Origin: an uncultured Porphyromonas sp.
GTDB taxonomy: Bacteria > Bacteroidota > Bacteroidia > Bacteroidales > Porphyromonadaceae
NCBI GenBank assembly: GCA_934364985.1
Contig: CAKRMU010000002.1
Span: 174,463 to 238,462 of the forward strand
Reading direction: 5' to 3'
Length of the DNA stretch: 64,000 nt
Under the pieces are notes generated by a model that did no database searches, was not told the DNA's origin, and worked only from the letters and a program-made list of their open reading frames with translations. Positions within the stretch are counted from its first letter, which is position 1. The number at the start of each line of letters is the position of its first letter. A program made the translations under genes and the position numbers. Shown here in pieces: positions 60,943-64,000 of this stretch.

Positions 60943-63216
60943 TTATTCGTGCCAATGATGGTGGAGCCACTTACTGGTATAAGTCAGGGTGGATGGCTCT
61001 CGTGTGGGGTCATTAAACTCTAAGTGCACCACTACTATCATAGTAGGTAGTGTGGCTCTCCCCTGCCTTAAAGTCTCAAGAGTAGAGGTTATTGCCCTAC
61101 CTTTAACGGACATCAAAGGTTGCCCCATGAGGGTATAGAGCCAAAGAGTAGCCACATCTCCGTAGCGTCTCAGTAGTGGTACCACCTGCTTGTATGTCAG
61201 CACCTCCTCTGTGGGCCACGTGGCATATTCGTCTTTAGGGATATCATCAAAAGGCAATCCATCAGCACTATTAACGACACCGGGAGTCCCCCCTATTCCT
61301 TCTTGTTTCCCATTATCTAAAGCTCGCCGCCAGGCACCTCTAAGCGTACCATTAGCGGTTGCTCCGACGCGCTCGAGAGAGTAACCACTCCTATCGCCGG
61401 GCTTATCTCCTAACCATTGTTTGCGGTACGTGGCTTGGTCGACCACGGCATTACTCTTATGCGAAAATAGGGTCAACTCTGTGTAGGTGGCAGAGAGGGG
61501 CGGGAAATTAATTCGCTCAATAAATCGCTCTGCATCGCACATGGTATAGAGCCTTGTTAAGGCTTCTGGATAGGGCGATAACACCACAAAACTATGAGAC
61601 GGGAGGTAGTAATTCGCCTTAACAAGTAACCATGCCCTACGACTATTGCTCTCTTCCTTATTGCTATATGAGAGATAAAGGTCGGCGAGATTGACAGCTT
61701 CGGAGGATGCGTTGTACAATTCAATATACTTCTCACCCGTACTTGGAGGGGATAGTAATAGCTCATTGATGACGACAGAGCCTGCCACCACCTCTTTATA
61801 GGGTATCAATGTAGTGGGCAACCCTGGAGTACCTCCGTCGGGATGATTGCTCCTTCGCCAGGTATCCGGGCGGTAGGTGACCCTCTCCACAGAAGCCCCC
61901 GTCACCAGCTCCCCCTGACTATACAAGTGGGGGGTAAAGTGTATCCTGTCGTATTCATTCCCCATATCGTCCGTTAAGATTAGGGTAAAATTACCCGAAA
62001 GAGTGGGGAAATTATCCATGGGAACAAGCGTGGCTAACTGCGTCGGATATGGGTCATTAGCTGGATACAAGACGGCATAAGAATGAGCTGCAAGAATGGT
62101 ATGAGGCAGTGGAATTTTGGTTTTTCCATACAGCAGAGTAAGATATCCGAGCTGAAGACCGGCACCACTATTATTATATACCTCTATATATTTAATACCT
62201 CTAAGTGGACCCTCAGTAGGGGGCGAAACCATCACTTCTGTTATAAAAACGCCCTCCGGGATAGTTGTTTTGCCGTCACTATCTCCCTCCGTTTTTAGGG
62301 TAAACGTGAGGGCGTGGAGCACCCCTCGCGTATCCTTAAGCCCTGTTATTTGGAATTCGTATGTCGTATATGGAGCAAATGGCACACCCAAATTAATAAC
62401 CAATTCGTTTGACGACTGCCCCGGCATTAATGTGGGATTATACCCAACACATCGTACCTCAGCACTCTGAAGAAGTACGTCCTCAGAAAGGGTTAATGTA
62501 ACTCTCCCGATATCCTCAGGAACATATTTCAGGATATGTAGCGGGGGATTCGTCTCTCCGGAGGGTGGGTTTTGAGACTCTGAAATAGTAGGTAAATGGT
62601 ACGAATAATTGAGTTTTTTTTGTGCAGTAAACTTAGTATCAAATGCCATCGACCAGTGCTTCGCCCCACTGATAGTTGCTTGCCAAGCACTCTGCCATGT
62701 ACCCTCAAGAGAGGTAAATACACGTAGTCGCACGCCCTCCTTTGCGGAATAATCCACACCGATACGGAGGTCTTGCCAAAAAAGAAGTTTGTGCTCAATG
62801 GTTTTCTTTATGAGTACTACACGTGAAACAAGTGATGATTCTTCCGAATTATTTCCCTTATTACGTATCTCCCGAACGAGGTTTAAACTGTCAAAATTAG
62901 CGTTAGGCTCGACCTTATATATATACTCATAGTCGGCATTTTCCTCGGCAAATAAGGTAAAGGAAAAGGTATTTGACCTCGTTGGAATATCCTTAAAATG
63001 ACATTCCATACTCCACGAAACGGACGTGGTATCCTTAGGTAAGTAGCTTCGATAGATATGAGCATTTCCACCCTGCCCATTGTCGCGATGCCTGAGAGCG
63101 TTGTCCTCGATATAGAAAGCATCTACATCGCCTTGCCACGCCGTCTGTTGCTGCTCAACAGCAAATGCTTTTACCGAAATAAGAAGCAAAAAAATGGCAA
63201 TAAAACTACCTCGCAT
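60943..63216 (-). CDS. Exported protein with two lamin-tail domains and possible type IX sorting tail
   Basis: A 757-residue protein with signal peptide (IAIFLLLISVKAFA). An N-terminal beta-sandwich of about 200 residues precedes a lamin-tail domain near 320 (VFITEVMVSPPTEG, with KYIEVYN) and a second near 480 (VVINELLLSPPSTGEKYIELYN). The last 80 residues (LWLYTLMGQPLMSVKG and an L-rich strand) resemble, weakly, the type A C-terminal domain used for export by the type IX secretion system. Lamin-tail proteins in this phylum are often cell-surface or secreted; no enzyme domain is seen. It ends the operon 7 bp after lipA. Confidence 0.78.
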   Translation of the reverse strand: MRGSFIAIFLLLISVKAFAVEQQQTAWQGDVDAFYIEDNALRHRDNGQGGNAHIYRSYLPKDTTSVSWSMECHFKDIPTRSNTFSFTLFAEENADYEYIYKVEPNANFDSLNLVREIRNKGNNSEESSLVSRVVLIKKTIEHKLLFWQDLRIGVDYSAKEGVRLRVFTSLEGTWQSAWQATISGAKHWSMAFDTKFTAQKKLNYSYHLPTISESQNPPSGETNPPLHILKYVPEDIGRVTLTLSEDVLLQSAEVRCVGYNPTLMPGQSSNELVINLGVPFAPYTTYEFQITGLKDTRGVLHALTFTLKTEGDSDGKTTIPEGVFITEVMVSPPTEGPLRGIKYIEVYNNSGAGLQLGYLTLLYGKTKIPLPHTILAAHSYAVLYPANDPYPTQLATLVPMDNFPTLSGNFTLILTDDMGNEYDRIHFTPHLYSQGELVTGASVERVTYRPDTWRRSNHPDGGTPGLPTTLIPYKEVVAGSVVINELLLSPPSTGEKYIELYNASSEAVNLADLYLSYSNKEESNSRRAWLLVKANYYLPSHSFVVLSPYPEALTRLYTMCDAERFIERINFPPLSATYTELTLFSHKSNAVVDQATYRKQWLGDKPGDRSGYSLERVGATANGTLRGAWRRALDNGKQEGIGGTPGVVNSADGLPFDDIPKDEYATWPTEEVLTYKQVVPLLRRYGDVATLWLYTLMGQPLMSVKGRAITSTLETLRQGRATLPTMIVVVHLEFNDPTREPSTLTYTSKWLHHHWHE

Positions 63217-63223
63217 GGCAACA

Positions 63224-64000
63224 TCAGCCCAAGTCGCTTAGGGAAATCCGATGCTTCGCCACCTGAAACTGCTGATCGGCTCGATACGACGAACGTACCA
63301 GCGGACCGCTCTCTACGTGCGAAAGACCCAGTGCCTCACCTATCTCTTTGTACCGCCTAAACTGATCAGGATGCACGTATTCCACTACAGCTATATTCTG
63401 CTTTGATGGGCGGAGATACTGACCTATCGTGAGCGTAGATACCCCTATCGAGAGACAGTCAGTAAGCAATTCCTCAACCTCCTGTGGCGTCTCACCAAGA
63501 CCTACCATAATACCTGTCTTCGTGACAAATCCCATAGACGCAATATGCTTTAAGACATTTAGGCTTCGCTCATAAGTAGCTCGGTGACGAATAATAGGTG
63601 TTAGCCGCCGTATCGTTTCCAAGTTATGAGCCACGACATCTGGCCGACTCTCTAAGACCATATTTAGGGAATTAAAGTTGCCTTGAAAGTCAGGTAGCAA
63701 GACTTCAATGGTAGTTTCAGGGCAACGTTGACGTATCTCAGTAATGGTATTAGCCCAATGAAGAGCTCCGCCATCAGGCAAATCGTCGCGGTCTACTGAA
63801 GTAATTACAGCATACCGAAGCCCCATTTTTTGGACGCTTTCTGCCACTTTTACCGGCTCCAATGGATCAAGAGGAGCCGGCGTTTTGCACGATGGAGTGG
63901 CACAGAAACGGCATGACCGCGTGCACTCATTGCCACCTATCATAAAGGTAGCGGTCCCTCGGCTCCAGCATTCTGCCTGATTAGGGCAACGCCCACTGCT
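63224..64000 (-). CDS. lipA: Lipoyl synthase (5' end cut by window edge)
   Basis: Radical SAM enzyme that inserts two sulfurs into octanoyl groups on lipoyl domains. The visible 258 residues include part of the auxiliary cluster motif (CPNQAECWSRGTATFMIGG, cysteines near the window edge), the radical SAM cluster CTRSCRFC, GLRYAVITSVDRDDLPDGGA, and the C-terminal ESGPLVRSSYRADQQF with the RSSY serine that ligates the auxiliary cluster. The real start lies beyond 64000. The lamin-tail gene follows 7 bp downstream. Confidence 0.96.
   Translation of the reverse strand, partial: SSGRCPNQAECWSRGTATFMIGGNECTRSCRFCATPSCKTPAPLDPLEPVKVAESVQKMGLRYAVITSVDRDDLPDGGALHWANTITEIRQRCPETTIEVLLPDFQGNFNSLNMVLESRPDVVAHNLETIRRLTPIIRHRATYERSLNVLKHIASMGFVTKTGIMVGLGETPQEVEELLTDCLSIGVSTLTIGQYLRPSKQNIAVVEYVHPDQFRRYKEIGEALGLSHVESGPLVRSSYRADQQFQVAKHRISLSDLG

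Overview
The window is a typical housekeeping stretch of a Bacteroidota chromosome, most likely Bacteroidales and tentatively Porphyromonas-like. The evidence is the Bacteroidota promoter consensus (TTG, about 20 bp, TAnnTTTG), the near absence of Shine-Dalgarno sequences, the LptB, RecO and MutL types, meso-diaminopimelate synthesis through DapL, a SusC/BtuB-type vitamin B12 locus with surface lipoproteins, a large alpha-2-macroglobulin and GH77 with a starch-binding domain. I see no insertion sequence, prophage, CRISPR array or rRNA. One tRNA (Ala, GGC) is present.

Layout: 1-3578 is the front half of an Rnf operon on the minus strand (rseC-like, rnfB, rnfC, start of rnfD). 4211-5826 carries tRNA-Ala, lptB and recR. 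5837-8167 carries proS and a membrane-anchored, apparently degenerate DEDDh exonuclease. 8767-11637 is the ribosomal block rplM-rpsI-rpsB-tsf. 11876-17369 is the minus-strand cluster tsaE, a small membrane protein, a TPR protein, a lipoprotein and comM. 17711-23951 is a complete B12 uptake unit: promoter, cobalamin riboswitch, propeller lipoprotein, BtuB, a novel-looking lipoprotein, a second propeller lipoprotein and a terminator. 23953-33987 carries recO, pepD and the frr-rsgA-TPR-alpha-2-macroglobulin operon. 34412-41604 carries phosphofructokinase, malQ, a PepSY protein, prfA, a PurM-like protein and rpmH. 42141-50424 carries a periplasmic amidotransferase-like protein, a small membrane protein with mutL, a DUF805 protein, and the flippase-like/pheS/nth/GNAT operon diverging from rsmA. 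50421-57441 carries mgtE, a GHL10 glycosidase-like lipoprotein, a cation/proton antiporter, dapF and dapL. 57871-64000 carries recA, bcp, a carboxynorspermidine-dehydrogenase-type enzyme, a lamin-tail-domain protein and lipA (cut by the window edge).

The most unusual feature is non-coding. Every intergenic gap longer than about 230 bp holds exactly one copy of a small array. Each array has four or five diverged palindromic units of about 17 bp (consensus CGAATACCWGGTATTCG) at an exact 23-bp spacing, usually preceded on the + strand by an A-tract. Nine clear arrays and one decayed array were found. They sit between divergent, tandem and convergent genes alike, so they are neither terminators nor promoters of one gene set. 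I do not recognise this family. A dispersed binding array for a dimeric chromosome-organising or regulatory protein, or a hairpin-based repeat family, are the obvious alternatives.

Other points of interest: dapF begins with an in-frame diverged 90-bp tandem duplication of its own start; the B12 locus has two different propeller lipoproteins flanking BtuB and an uncharacterised lipoprotein; the exonuclease-like protein next to proS lacks catalytic acids; and several genes needed their starts moved (rplM, rpsB, btuB, the third B12 gene, pepD, pfkA, mutL, the TPR protein, the PurM-like protein and the GNAT protein).
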